Shown: positions 11,671 to 20,200 of the stretch, in pieces
Layout: every line of letters begins with the position of its first letter
Numbering within the stretch: the stretch's first letter is position 1
Source: Anaerolineales bacterium
GTDB taxonomy: Bacteria > Chloroflexota > Anaerolineae > Anaerolineales > UBA11579
Assembly: GCA_019454165.1 (NCBI GenBank)
Contig: CP075367.1
Location: forward strand, 1,342,805-1,406,804
DNA length: 64,000 bases
Reading direction: 5' to 3'
Made by a program: the position numbers and the translations under genes
The notes under the pieces: generated by a model
Databases searched by the model: none
What the model saw: the letters and a program-made list of their open reading frames with translations, nothing else
What the model was told of the DNA's origin: nothing

Positions 11671-11720
11671 GCACACCAAGATTCGAACTCACGACCAAGG
11701 GCTTATGAGTCCCTTGCACT
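11671..11720 (-). other. 3' half of a tRNA-Met-like sequence (remnant)
   Basis: On the minus strand the sequence contains an anticodon-arm-like stretch with loop CTCATAA (anticodon CAU), then a T-loop TTCGAAT. No matching acceptor or D arm lies upstream, and the T stem is poorly paired. It is not a functional tRNA. A second CAU remnant occurs at 53245-53283. Confidence 0.5.
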
Positions 11721-11728
11721 ATTTGTTC

Positions 11729-11794
11729 TGAACTCACGCAGAAGCGTCGCTCGGCGTCAGCCGAGCAGCTTTCTCCCGCGCAGCGCAGCTGCGC
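11729..11794. repeat. direct repeat, copy 1
   Basis: About 66 bp, nearly identical to 12539-12611. Both contain the palindromes GCTCGGCGTCAGCCGAGC and GCGCAGCGCAGCTGCGC. The pair brackets the membrane-protein gene at 11801-12403. Confidence 0.75.
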
Positions 11795-11800
11795 ATTCTG

Positions 11801-12403
11801 CTACTTTCGGCGTTGCAGAGCAACGCCGAAAACAATCCCCGCCACCCCAATAGCCCCCAGGATCAGCGCCCACAGCGTACCCTGCGAGCTGGCCACGCCG
11901 GCGAAGAATGGCGTATTGTGCCCCGGGCCGATGGCGAAGCCCAGCGCCGCCAGCGCCATGCGCCCGGCCGCCTGCTTGCTACGGCCCACAAGCCAACCCG
12001 CCAGCGCCCCGGCGACCGCCGAGGTCAGGAACAGGTCAATGGCGAACCGGGTGAGAATCGTGCCCAGCCGGCCCGGCAGCGCCTGATTGCGGAACACCAT
12101 ATTGGCGATCGGCTCCTGCACGCTGCTGGCAAAGAACGCCGCAACCTGCGTCAGCGTCAGCAGAGCCACGAAGGCCAGCACCGCCAACCAGGTATTTTGC
12201 GGCAGCCGCGGGCGCAGCGCATCATAGGCCCACGCCACCAGCAGCCCGGCCAGCGCCGCCACCACCGCCCCGAACGGCGCAATGAACCAGATCGGCCGTA
12301 TCAGCGCCTGGTGGATGAACAGGAAAGCCAGAAAGCCGCCCAACCCGGCCAATACCCCAGCCAGGGCGGTGCGTGAGGTCAGGAACGGTTGCGTCTTTGC
12401 CAT
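11801..12403 (-). CDS. multi-pass membrane protein, unknown function
   Basis: A 200-residue hydrophobic protein with about five membrane segments (for example ALAGVLAGLGGFLAFLFI near the start and GTLWALILGAIGVAGIVFGV near the end) and a basic C-terminus. I recognise no family. It is isolated: near-identical direct repeats lie on both sides. The start at 12403 has GGATGAGG upstream, with a TAGGAT hexamer overlapping it, so both SD-led and leaderless initiation are possible. Confidence 0.6.
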   Translation of the reverse strand: MAKTQPFLTSRTALAGVLAGLGGFLAFLFIHQALIRPIWFIAPFGAVVAALAGLLVAWAYDALRPRLPQNTWLAVLAFVALLTLTQVAAFFASSVQEPIANMVFRNQALPGRLGTILTRFAIDLFLTSAVAGALAGWLVGRSKQAAGRMALAALGFAIGPGHNTPFFAGVASSQGTLWALILGAIGVAGIVFGVALQRRK

Positions 12404-12538
12404 GCCTCATCCTAACATGGCCTGCATATCATCTACCCAATGCCTTGATTTCTAGTCGGAGTCCTTCGACGTTCAAGAAATAGTTGTATAAGGGCGCCAT
12501 GCCTTCCCGCTGCCGCGCAGGATCCCCTTTGCCTTACC

Positions 12539-12611
12539 CTGAACCGAGTTCACGCGGAGAAGTGTCGCTCGGCGTCAGCCGAGCAGCTTCTCCCGCGCAG
12601 CGCAGCTGCGC
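12539..12611. repeat. direct repeat, copy 2
   Basis: Second copy of the repeat at 11729-11794. The rest of the 12404-12806 gap holds no gene that I can support; it contains the leader of the following lipoprotein gene. Confidence 0.75.
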
Positions 12612-12806
12612 CGTTGTCAAGCCACTTGAACTATTAACAGTCGCCCCCCATGCCCCGCCAGAGCCATGATGATGATTAAAACTTTACGCCAGCCAACTTT
12701 CAAAGCTGCAAGCCAACCCCAGCCGCCATCCTGCACCAGGGTAACGCCGGGCAGGGATTTGCGTTCTCTCAGGGATAGTTACATCTTCATTACAAGGAGC
12801 TTACCT

Positions 12807-13616
12807 ATGAGCAGAAGAGTACTCGTGGCCCTGGTGTTACTTGCCCTGGCCCTGGCCGCCTGCGGCCCCAGCACCGAGTCGGTCATCGCCACCGGCATCG
12901 CCCAAACTCAGCAGATCAGCCAGCTCGAGACCGCGGCCGCCGGCGGCAACGCCACCAGCACGCCGCTCGCCCAGCAGACCGCGACCGAGGCCACCCAGCA
13001 GGTCACCACCAGCCGGGATGTCAATATGCGCTCTGGCGACTCGACCGCCTATGGCGTCATGACCGTCATCCCTGGCGGCCAAACGGTGGATGTGCTCGGC
13101 ATCAACGCCGCCGGCACCTGGCTGCAGGTGCGCTATGCCAGCGCCACCGGCTGGATCTCGATCAGCTTCATCGAGGGTGATGTCCTCGCTGGCCTGCCCG
13201 TCGTCACGCCGCCACCGCCCCCAACCGGCGGAGGGGGAGGCGGCGGTGGCAATAACACCGGCGGCGGAGGTGGGGGTGGCGACACCGGCAACACCCAAGA
13301 CTTCTCGCTGGTCCTCTCTGCCAACAACACCGACAACAAGTCCATCACTGGCCAGGTGCCGGCCAACACCACCCACCGCATCATCATCCGCGTGGATGAT
13401 CTCACTGGCAATTCCGAAGTGGATATTGCCTTCCAGTGTGACACCAGCATGCCCGAGTATGTAGAGATCACCGCTCCCGGCGCAGATGACAACACCATCT
13501 GCAACAACAACTGGTCGCACCAGGTCTCGCCCGGCAGCAACACCTTCACCATCTCGCTCAAGATCACTCAGGGCAATCCGGTCAAGTGGACTGTGATCGC
13601 CAACGTAAGCCCGTAG
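12807..13616 (+). CDS. lipoprotein with SH3b domain and glycine-rich linker
   Basis: A 269-residue predicted lipoprotein: the signal (MSRRVLVALVLLALALAAC) ends in the lipobox LAAC. An SH3b-type domain (about 70-130, with VNMRSGDSTAYGVMTVIPGG and GWISISFIEG) follows; such domains bind cell-wall material. Next come a P/G-rich linker and a C-terminal beta-sandwich-like domain of about 100 residues. I chose ATG 12807 because AAGGAG lies 7 nt upstream and the signal starts there; an in-frame ATG at 12666 would bury the signal. A terminator shared with the convergent lipoprotein gene follows. Confidence 0.8.
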   Translation: MSRRVLVALVLLALALAACGPSTESVIATGIAQTQQISQLETAAAGGNATSTPLAQQTATEATQQVTTSRDVNMRSGDSTAYGVMTVIPGGQTVDVLGINAAGTWLQVRYASATGWISISFIEGDVLAGLPVVTPPPPPTGGGGGGGGNNTGGGGGGGDTGNTQDFSLVLSANNTDNKSITGQVPANTTHRIIIRVDDLTGNSEVDIAFQCDTSMPEYVEITAPGADDNTICNNNWSHQVSPGSNTFTISLKITQGNPVKWTVIANVSP

Positions 13617-13630
13617 TCTCAAGGTAACAA

Positions 13631-13660
13631 AAGAGCGGCCTGCATTTGCAGGCCGCTCTT
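13631..13660. terminator. bidirectional terminator
   Basis: A perfect 14-bp stem (AAGAGCGGCCTGCA) with a TT loop. It serves two convergent lipoprotein genes. Confidence 0.85.
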
Positions 13661-13684
13661 GTTTCTTTCATTGCGAGGGAGTGC

Positions 13685-14518
13685 TTACGGGATCGAAACC
13701 GTCAGGGTGTAGTCCACCGTGCGGCCGCCCTGCGGCACTACTTCGATGATGTAGTACTGCGTCTGCGGCAGGTTCAGGCTGAAGTTGGTCACGCCGTTCT
13801 GCGCCCGGGCATACGGCTCGCCGGTGTTGAAGCCCCAGATCGTCAGGGCCGCATCGCTGGCATTGGTGTTCACATTGACCTCCAGCTGCTTGCCGGCCTG
13901 CGCGTAGATCGTGTAGGTCACCGGGTTGCCGCCCACCGTGCGCCCGGTGTAGCTGGCACTGCTGGCTCCGCTGGCGAAGTTGACCGGCACCGCGAACGCC
14001 ACGGACAGCGTGAAGTCCTGCGCGCTGCCGCCGCCGATCACGACGAACTCGTAGTCCTGCGTCTTGGTCAGCAGCGTCCGGTATGAGTTGTAGCGCAGCG
14101 ACTCGGCCAGCAACGTGCTGCCGTCGGCGCCCTTGATCTCAAGGATGGCGCTGCTGGAGGGGGTGAACAGATTGGCAATGATCACCTGGTTGGCCGCTGC
14201 GCCAGCCCTGAAGCTGACCCGCTGGTTGGCCTCCACCCGGCCAGTCACCACGCCGTTGGTGGCGCCGGTCGCCAGGTTGATGCGCCCTTCCTCCTGGGTG
14301 GGGGTGGGCTCCGGCGTAAAGGTGGCGGTCGCCTCGGGCTCCGCGGTCGCCGTGGGCGGCGCCTCGGTGGGCGGCACGGCCGCCGCCGTTTCGGTGCTCA
14401 CCGCCGAAAGCGTGCTGGCCACGCTGGTGAACAGGGCATTGGCGTCCGGCGTAGCCGGCGCCGGGCTGCAGGCCGCCAGGGCCAGCAATACGAGCAGGGG
14501 TAGGGCGATTCGTTTCAT
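13685..14518 (-). CDS. lipoprotein with Thr/Pro-rich linker and two PPC-like beta domains
   Basis: A 277-residue predicted lipoprotein; the signal (MKRIALPLLVLLALAAC) ends in a lipobox. The mature N-terminus has the motif DANALFTSVASTL, then an E/T/P-rich spacer. Two similar beta-sandwich-like segments follow (about 80-170 and 175-277), of the pre-peptidase C-terminal type: ...VSFRAGAAANQVIIANL... and ...VTYTIYAQAGKQLEVNV.... It should be exposed on the outer face of the cell envelope. ATG 14518 has AAGGAGAAG upstream. A longer upstream frame to 14821 lies over the divergent kinase gene and is rejected. Confidence 0.75.
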   Translation of the reverse strand: MKRIALPLLVLLALAACSPAPATPDANALFTSVASTLSAVSTETAAAVPPTEAPPTATAEPEATATFTPEPTPTQEEGRINLATGATNGVVTGRVEANQRVSFRAGAAANQVIIANLFTPSSSAILEIKGADGSTLLAESLRYNSYRTLLTKTQDYEFVVIGGGSAQDFTLSVAFAVPVNFASGASSASYTGRTVGGNPVTYTIYAQAGKQLEVNVNTNASDAALTIWGFNTGEPYARAQNGVTNFSLNLPQTQYYIIEVVPQGGRTVDYTLTVSIP

Positions 14519-14599
14519 GTTTCTTCTCCTTACTTCTCTAAAGATTATCCCACTAGAAATTAACACCTGGATTTGTGATTCGTCCCGCGCCGCTTTATG

Positions 14600-14605
14600 T
14601 ATACT
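14600..14605 (+). promoter_or_regulatory. -10 box of a probable leaderless promoter (kinase gene)
   Basis: TATACT ends 9 nt before ATG 14615 and no Shine-Dalgarno lies between, so transcription would start at or near the start codon. No clear -35 box is seen. Confidence 0.45.
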
Positions 14606-14614
14606 CCCCTCATT

Positions 14615-15259
14615 ATGGCTGCAAAACATCTTGTGCTGGTTGCAGGCAACATCGGCGCCGGCAAAACGTCGCTCGTCACACAACTGGGTGACCGCCTGGG
14701 TTGGCGCACCGGCTTCGAAACCGTGGAGACCAACCCGTATCTCGGCAAATTCTATGCCGATATGCGCAGTTGGGCCTTTCACCTCCAGGTGTTCTTGCTC
14801 GCTCAACGCTCGCAACTCCACCTGGAAGCCTACCGTGACCCCAGCTCAGCCATCCTCGACCGCAGCATCTACGAGGACTATTACATCTTTGCCCGCGCCC
14901 TGCACTCGCTCGGCAACCTCAGCCCCGAGGATCTGGAGACCTACTCACGCGTGTACGAACTCGTGATCGCCTCGCTGCCCCAGCCGGATCTGCTCATCAT
15001 GCTCAAGGCGCCGGTGCCCGCGCTGCTCGGCCGCATTCAGGCCCGCGGCCGCGAGATGGAAGCCGGCATCACCGCCGAGTACCTCGGCCTGCTGGATGGC
15101 TACTACGACGAGTGGCTGCGCAGCTTCGATCTCTGCCCGGTGCTCACCATCTCCTCCGGCGATCTCGACTACGTCAACGACGAGGCCCACCTCGACATCG
15201 TCATCAAGACCATCGAGGACAAGCTCTCCGGCCGAGACGAACTCATCTTCGACGAATAG
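14615..15259 (+). CDS. deoxynucleoside kinase (dNK family)
   Basis: Phosphorylates deoxynucleosides in nucleotide salvage. The 214-residue protein has the P-loop GNIGAGKTS near its start. The dNK family motif LDRSIYEDYYIFA is the ERS/DRS segment that binds substrate and magnesium. An Arg-rich lid (RIQARGREME) follows. The size fits bacterial deoxyadenosine/deoxyguanosine kinases, but the sugar-base specificity cannot be read. I prefer ATG 14615 over 14597, because 14597 overlaps the -10 hexamer and adds six residues not seen before the P-loop strand. Its stop codon directly abuts that of the convergent peptidase gene. Confidence 0.9.
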   Translation: MAAKHLVLVAGNIGAGKTSLVTQLGDRLGWRTGFETVETNPYLGKFYADMRSWAFHLQVFLLAQRSQLHLEAYRDPSSAILDRSIYEDYYIFARALHSLGNLSPEDLETYSRVYELVIASLPQPDLLIMLKAPVPALLGRIQARGREMEAGITAEYLGLLDGYYDEWLRSFDLCPVLTISSGDLDYVNDEAHLDIVIKTIEDKLSGRDELIFDE

Positions 15260-16816
15260 CTACTGGAAGTCTGAGAAGTACAGCCCCATCTCAGGAATGT
15301 CTGGCACATCAGTCGCATACAGCCAGCCATCGAAGAACTCCTGCAAGTCCTGGCCGCTCACCTCACTGGCGATGGCCACAAAATCCGCCGTGGTGGCATT
15401 GCTATCCTGGAAGCGGGCGTAATACGCCTGCAGAATGCCGAAGAAGGTTTCGTCGCCCACGCGCTCACGCAGCGCATGCAGGGCCAGCGCACCGCGGTAG
15501 TACACGCCGAAGTTGAACAGGTCGTCCGGCCCGGGGTTGCCCGGCGGAGAGGCGAACGGCCCGCTATAGGCAACCTGCATGTAATATTGCTCGATCTCGG
15601 CCTGCAGCGCAGGTTCGCCGTAGGCGTGCTCGTTCCACAGTACGCTCAAGTAGGTGGCGAAGCCTTCGTTCAGCCACAGATCCTGCCAGCAGGTCAGGCC
15701 GACGCTGTTGCCAAACCACTGGTGCGCCAGCTCATGCGCCACCACGTACTCATCCGTAAAGCCAGAGCCGAATACGCTCATCGTCTGGGTTTCCAGCGCG
15801 AAGCCAAAGTCAATATCATGCACGATCACGCCGGTGACCTCAAACGGGTAGGGGCCGACGAGCTCATTGAATAGCTCCACCATCTCAGGGGTGCGTGCAA
15901 AATCGTTGCGCACTTCCTGCGGAATATCGCGCTCGAAGTAGTCGCGGATCTGCAGCCCGTTGGGGCCGGCGCTGGTCTCGATGTCAAACACGCCGATGCC
16001 TACCGTGGCCAGGTAGCTGGCCATCGGGTGGGCGGAACTCCATACGAAGGTACGCGTGCCGTCACCATGCTCGATGGTGTCCTGCAGCGTGCCGTTGGCG
16101 GCGGCCATGTACGGCTCCGCCACGGTGATGGCGTAGCTGTAGGTCGCCTTGTCGGAGGGGTGCTCGTTGACCGGCATCCAGGTGGAGTTGCCGCTCGGCT
16201 CGGCCGCCACATAGGCGCCCTCGCCATCGCCGTACCAACCCCAGCCCACCTCGAACTCCTCCATGCCGCTGAAGTCCATGCCTTCGCCGGGGCTACCGCT
16301 GTAAGCCACGGCCACTTCGAAACTCTGGCCAGCCTCCAGGGCACGAGCTGGCGTAATGGTCAGCTCGTTGCCCTGGCGGGTGTAGTCTGCTATTTCGCCC
16401 TGCACGGTCAGGCTGTCCACTTGCATACCCGCCAACTCCAGATTGAAGCTGCTCAGGGTCTGGGTGGCGATGGCGTCAATGCGCACAGCGCCGTCAAGGT
16501 GCCGGCGGGCCAGATCCACCGTCAGCTCAATGTGATAGTGCTGAACGTCGTAGCCGCCGTTGCCCAGGTGCGGGTAGTACGGGTCGCCCAGGCCTTCGGC
16601 GCCGGGCGCGGCTGCGCCGCCCATGCCGACGCTGGGCGGTAGCACCGGGCAGGCCTGCAACGGAGGGGCAGGCGACGTACTGCCGCCAAAGTTGCCACTG
16701 CCACCGCTGGGCGTGCGTTGTACTTCTGGGGTGCGCGTGCTGGGCGCCGGCGCACCGAAGCGACAGGCAATTGAGATCAACCCTAAAATACAAAGTGGCA
16801 AAAGAATGCGTTTCAT
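15260..16816 (-). CDS. M1-family zinc metallopeptidase, lipoprotein
   Basis: A 518-residue extracytoplasmic aminopeptidase-like enzyme. The signal (ILLPLCILGLISIAC) ends in a lipobox, then a short T/P/S-rich spacer. An N-terminal M1 beta domain (about 70-240) and a thermolysin-like catalytic domain follow. The catalytic motif is HELAHQWFGNS, with the third zinc ligand in WLNEGFATYLS. The GXMEN-type substrate motif appears as GFALETQTM, which may alter exopeptidase specificity. ATG 16816 is chosen because GAGG lies 5 nt upstream; GTG 16822 is the alternative. No terminator separates it from the convergent kinase. Confidence 0.9.
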   Translation of the reverse strand: MKRILLPLCILGLISIACRFGAPAPSTRTPEVQRTPSGGSGNFGGSTSPAPPLQACPVLPPSVGMGGAAAPGAEGLGDPYYPHLGNGGYDVQHYHIELTVDLARRHLDGAVRIDAIATQTLSSFNLELAGMQVDSLTVQGEIADYTRQGNELTITPARALEAGQSFEVAVAYSGSPGEGMDFSGMEEFEVGWGWYGDGEGAYVAAEPSGNSTWMPVNEHPSDKATYSYAITVAEPYMAAANGTLQDTIEHGDGTRTFVWSSAHPMASYLATVGIGVFDIETSAGPNGLQIRDYFERDIPQEVRNDFARTPEMVELFNELVGPYPFEVTGVIVHDIDFGFALETQTMSVFGSGFTDEYVVAHELAHQWFGNSVGLTCWQDLWLNEGFATYLSVLWNEHAYGEPALQAEIEQYYMQVAYSGPFASPPGNPGPDDLFNFGVYYRGALALHALRERVGDETFFGILQAYYARFQDSNATTADFVAIASEVSGQDLQEFFDGWLYATDVPDIPEMGLYFSDFQ

Positions 16817-16845
16817 CGTCACCTCAAAGCCGTTAATGCGTCAGG

Positions 16846-17166
16846 CTAGGCAGAATATTTAAGCCCGATAATGCTGACGATCAGCAGCCCCAAGAATACC
16901 AACTTTGCAGGATTTGCGACTTCTTTAAATAGGAGGATGCCCAGCAGACTGGCGCCCACGGTGCCAATGCCTACCCACACAGCATAAGCTACGCTCAGCT
17001 CGAGCTTCTTGGTGGCGATCGAAAGCAGATATACGCTGAGGCCGAGAGTAATTACCGCGAACAAGCTGGGCCAGAGCTTGGTGAACCCCTCGGTGTATTT
17101 CAGGGCTACTGCCCAGCAAACTTCAAACAACCCCGCAAGCAATAAGATGATCCAAACACCGGTCAT
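16846..17166 (-). CDS. gdx: SMR-family guanidinium exporter (Gdx/SugE)
   Basis: A 106-residue, four-helix small multidrug resistance protein. The conserved Glu in the first helix (LFEVCWAVALKYTEGFT) and the helix-3 motif (AYAVWVGIGTVGASL) fit the Gdx/SugE branch, which exports guanidinium in exchange for protons as an antiparallel dimer. This is supported by a guanidine-III riboswitch directly upstream. ATG 17166 has GGAGG 6 nt before it. The RNA appears to control access to that Shine-Dalgarno. No second SMR subunit is present. A plain quaternary-ammonium exporter is less likely given the riboswitch. Confidence 0.93.
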   Translation of the reverse strand: MTGVWIILLLAGLFEVCWAVALKYTEGFTKLWPSLFAVITLGLSVYLLSIATKKLELSVAYAVWVGIGTVGASLLGILLFKEVANPAKLVFLGLLIVSIIGLKYSA

Positions 17167-17198
17167 AAGACGCCTCCAAACAAAAAAGAGTTTTGTTT

Positions 17199-17239
17199 GC
17201 GTCGTCTTGTCCTGACCGGGTACGGCGCGTCTCGTCCGG
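17199..17239 (-). promoter_or_regulatory. guanidine-III (ykkC-III) riboswitch
   Basis: On the minus strand the sequence begins CCGGACGAGACGCGCCGTAC and continues with CCGGTCAGGACAAGACGACGC (split here for length). It matches, almost base for base as I remember it, the pseudoknotted guanidine-III aptamer of Thermobifida fusca. Downstream, an inverted repeat (CAAACAAAA/TTTTGTTTG) precedes GGAGG of gdx. AAGACG in the aptamer is complementary to CGTCTT beside the start codon, so translational control is likely. Confidence 0.9.
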
Positions 17240-17284
17240 GTGTTGCTTTGAGGATACAGCGGCTAGCTTAACCGCAGGTGAACA

Positions 17285-20200
17285 CTAGCGCACCAGCATG
17301 CGGCTCACCACCAACGCTTCGGTGGGAGACGCGCCAGCAATCTCTTTGCCAGCCATGCCCTGATACACCAGGATCTTGCTGCCTTCTTTGGTGAACTTCT
17401 TGTTCACCAAAGCCTGGCCGGTCAGCGTGCCTTCGCTATCCAGCGAGCAGCTGGTCACCTCGCCGATGCGCTTGCCGTCGGCGTCCGTGACCGGATCGCC
17501 CTGGTGGGCGATGCGCACGCCTTGCGGCAAACGGAAGCGGGCCACCTCGCGCTTGCGCTCTGCCTCCTGCTCCAGGAAGGCGTCGCGCCCCACGAACCAC
17601 GGCTTGTAGGTTTTGACGAAGGCGCGGAAGCCGGAGTGGCCCACGCCCAGGTTGAGCGGGCCGGCCAGTTCATGCCCATACAGGGGCAGGCCGGCTTCGA
17701 TGCGCAGCGAGTCGCGGGCCGCCAAGCCGCACGGCCTCAGGCCGTGCTTGGCGCCGGCGGCCAGCAGCGCATCCCACAAGGCTACCGCCTTGTCGGGATG
17801 CACGAACAGCTCAAACGAGACTGGCTCACCGGTGTAACCCGTGCGAGAGAGGATGAGGTCAAAGCCGCCCAGCTTCACCTTGGCCACGCCAAAGCGTTTG
17901 AGCTTGCGGATGGTTTGCTTGTCGGCTGCGTTGGCGCCCAATGCCAGCAAGACCTTGCGGGATTTGGGGCCTTGCAGTGCCAGGTCCACGCGTTGGTCCA
18001 CCCCGCTGCTGGCATCCCGTAGGTTGCGCAGCCGGGCGCCGCGGCCCAGCGCCAGAGCGCCGGGCTGCTGGCGGTCCACCAGCACTGCGCCGGCTTGCAC
18101 TGCGGTGAGCCAGGCCCAGTTCTTGTCGTCGTTGGCGGCGTTCACCACCACCAGGTAATGCTGCTCAGCCATGCGATAGACGATCAGATCGTCCAGCACA
18201 TTGGCGTCAGCATCCATGAAATGGGTGTAGGTGGACATACCTACGGGCAGGCTGGCAATGTCGTTGCCGCACACCGAGTCGAGGAAGCTGGCCGCCTGCG
18301 GGCCGCTCACATCGTATACGCCCATGTGGGTGACGTCGAACAGGCCGGCGGCCGTGCGCACGGCGGCATGCTCCTCGCGCACGGAGCTGTAGCGCAGCGG
18401 CATGTCCCAGCCGGCGAACGGCACCATCTTAGCGCCCAGCGCCACATGCGCATCGTACAAGCCCGTGCGTTTGATGGCTGCCTCGGCAGGCTCATGCCAA
18501 TCGAACTTGGGCAGCGCCTTGGCTTTGGACTTGCCGATGCCGAAGTAGAAAGGCTTATCGGCTGGGGCAGCTTTGCCCGTTGGTGCAGCCACTTTGAGCT
18601 TGGATTCGCGCACGGCCACTGGGCCGGGCGCCTTGCGCTGCAGATCAGCCGGGTCGATGGTCACATAGCCATCCGAGAGGGCGCGCAGCCAGGCCGTCGC
18701 CAGCCCGAACTGAGCGCGTTTCACGCCTAGCAGGTAACCGCCGCTGGGCAGGGCTCTGATGCTGCCATGTACATCGCCCTTGGGCGTGTGCATCAGGTAG
18801 GCGGCACCTTTATCGGCGGATTCAATATCGCTGGCGATGGCCATGTTGAGCAGGGCAGCGGCCTGTGGGCCGTGTACCTCAATGCCGACCCAGGCGCCTT
18901 TGGCCTTGGGTTTGTCGTCTATATAGTAAAAGTGCGGATAGCCACTCGGGGCAGCTTTGAAATCGATGCCGGCTTTCTCTGCCAAGACACGCACGCGCAG
19001 CTTGGCATCTTCCAACACGGCGAAGTCCACCTTGGCGCGCTGGCTCAGGCTGGTCTCGCTGCGGTCACGGTAGGGCACGCAGGCCAGCAGCACATCGGCG
19101 ATGATGTCAGCCAGCTGGCGGCTTTCCTTCTCCTTGAAGCCGCGCTGGGTGATCCACGGAGTGCCCAGGCGCAGGCCGGAGGGGTTCATGGCGCCGCGGT
19201 CGCCAGGGATGGTGTTGCGGTTGACCACGATGCCGGCGATATCCAGAATGCGGGCGGCCATGTCGCCCGAGAGGGTGGTGCCGTCCGGCCCGGTCACGAC
19301 TTTGCAATCCACATTGGTGAGGTGGCTCTGCGTCCCGCCGAAGGGGATGCGGAAGCCGCGCTTCTGCAACTGCTCGCTAAGCGCCACGGCGTTCTTGATC
19401 ACCTGGGCTTGCAGTTGCTTGAACTCCTTGCTCTGGGCGATCTTGAAAGTGAGCGCCAGCCCGCCAAACACGTTGACATGCGGGCCGCCTTGCTCACCGG
19501 GGAACACAGCCCGGTCGATCAGCTCGGCCAGCCTCTTGTCGGTGGTCATGATGATGGCGCCGCGCGGGCCGTTAAGGGTCTTGTGCGTGGTGGAGGTCAC
19601 CACATGCGCATGGCCGATCGGCGAGGGGTACACGCCCGCGGCTACCAGGCCGGCCACATGGGCAATATCGGTCAGCAGGTGAGCGCCTACCGCGTCGGCG
19701 ATCTGGCGCAGGCGTGCCCAATCCGCCGGCCACGGGTACGACGAGAAGCCGCCGATGATCATCTTGGGCTTGTGCTCGCGGGCCAGCGCTTCCACCTGGT
19801 CATAGTCGATGCGCTCGGTTACCGGGTCGACGGAGTAGTGCACGATGTTGTAATACTTGCCTGAGCGGTTGACCGGAGCACCGTGTGACAGGTGGCCGCC
19901 GTGCAACAGGTTCATGCCCATCACGGTGTCGCCTGGTTTCACCAAGGCGTGGTACACGGCGTTGTTGGCCGGGCCGCCGGAGAGTGCCTGGACGTTGACA
20001 TAGATCTGGTCAGCCGTGACACCGTTGGCGGCAAACGCCTCGGCACAACGGCGGCGAGCCAGCGCCTCGATGGCGTCGGCGTACTCCACGCCCTTGTAGT
20101 AGCGTGGGTCCGAGTTGCGGCGGTAGTGCGCCAGCCGCGCTTCGTGGTCCAGGATCTCGTCCTCGCTCATCCAGCGGCTGGCTTCGTCGGGGTAGCCCTC

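Noticed and set aside
12666..12806. N-terminal extension of the SH3b lipoprotein
   Set aside because: It would place about 47 residues before a clear lipoprotein signal; AAGGAG sits just before ATG 12807.
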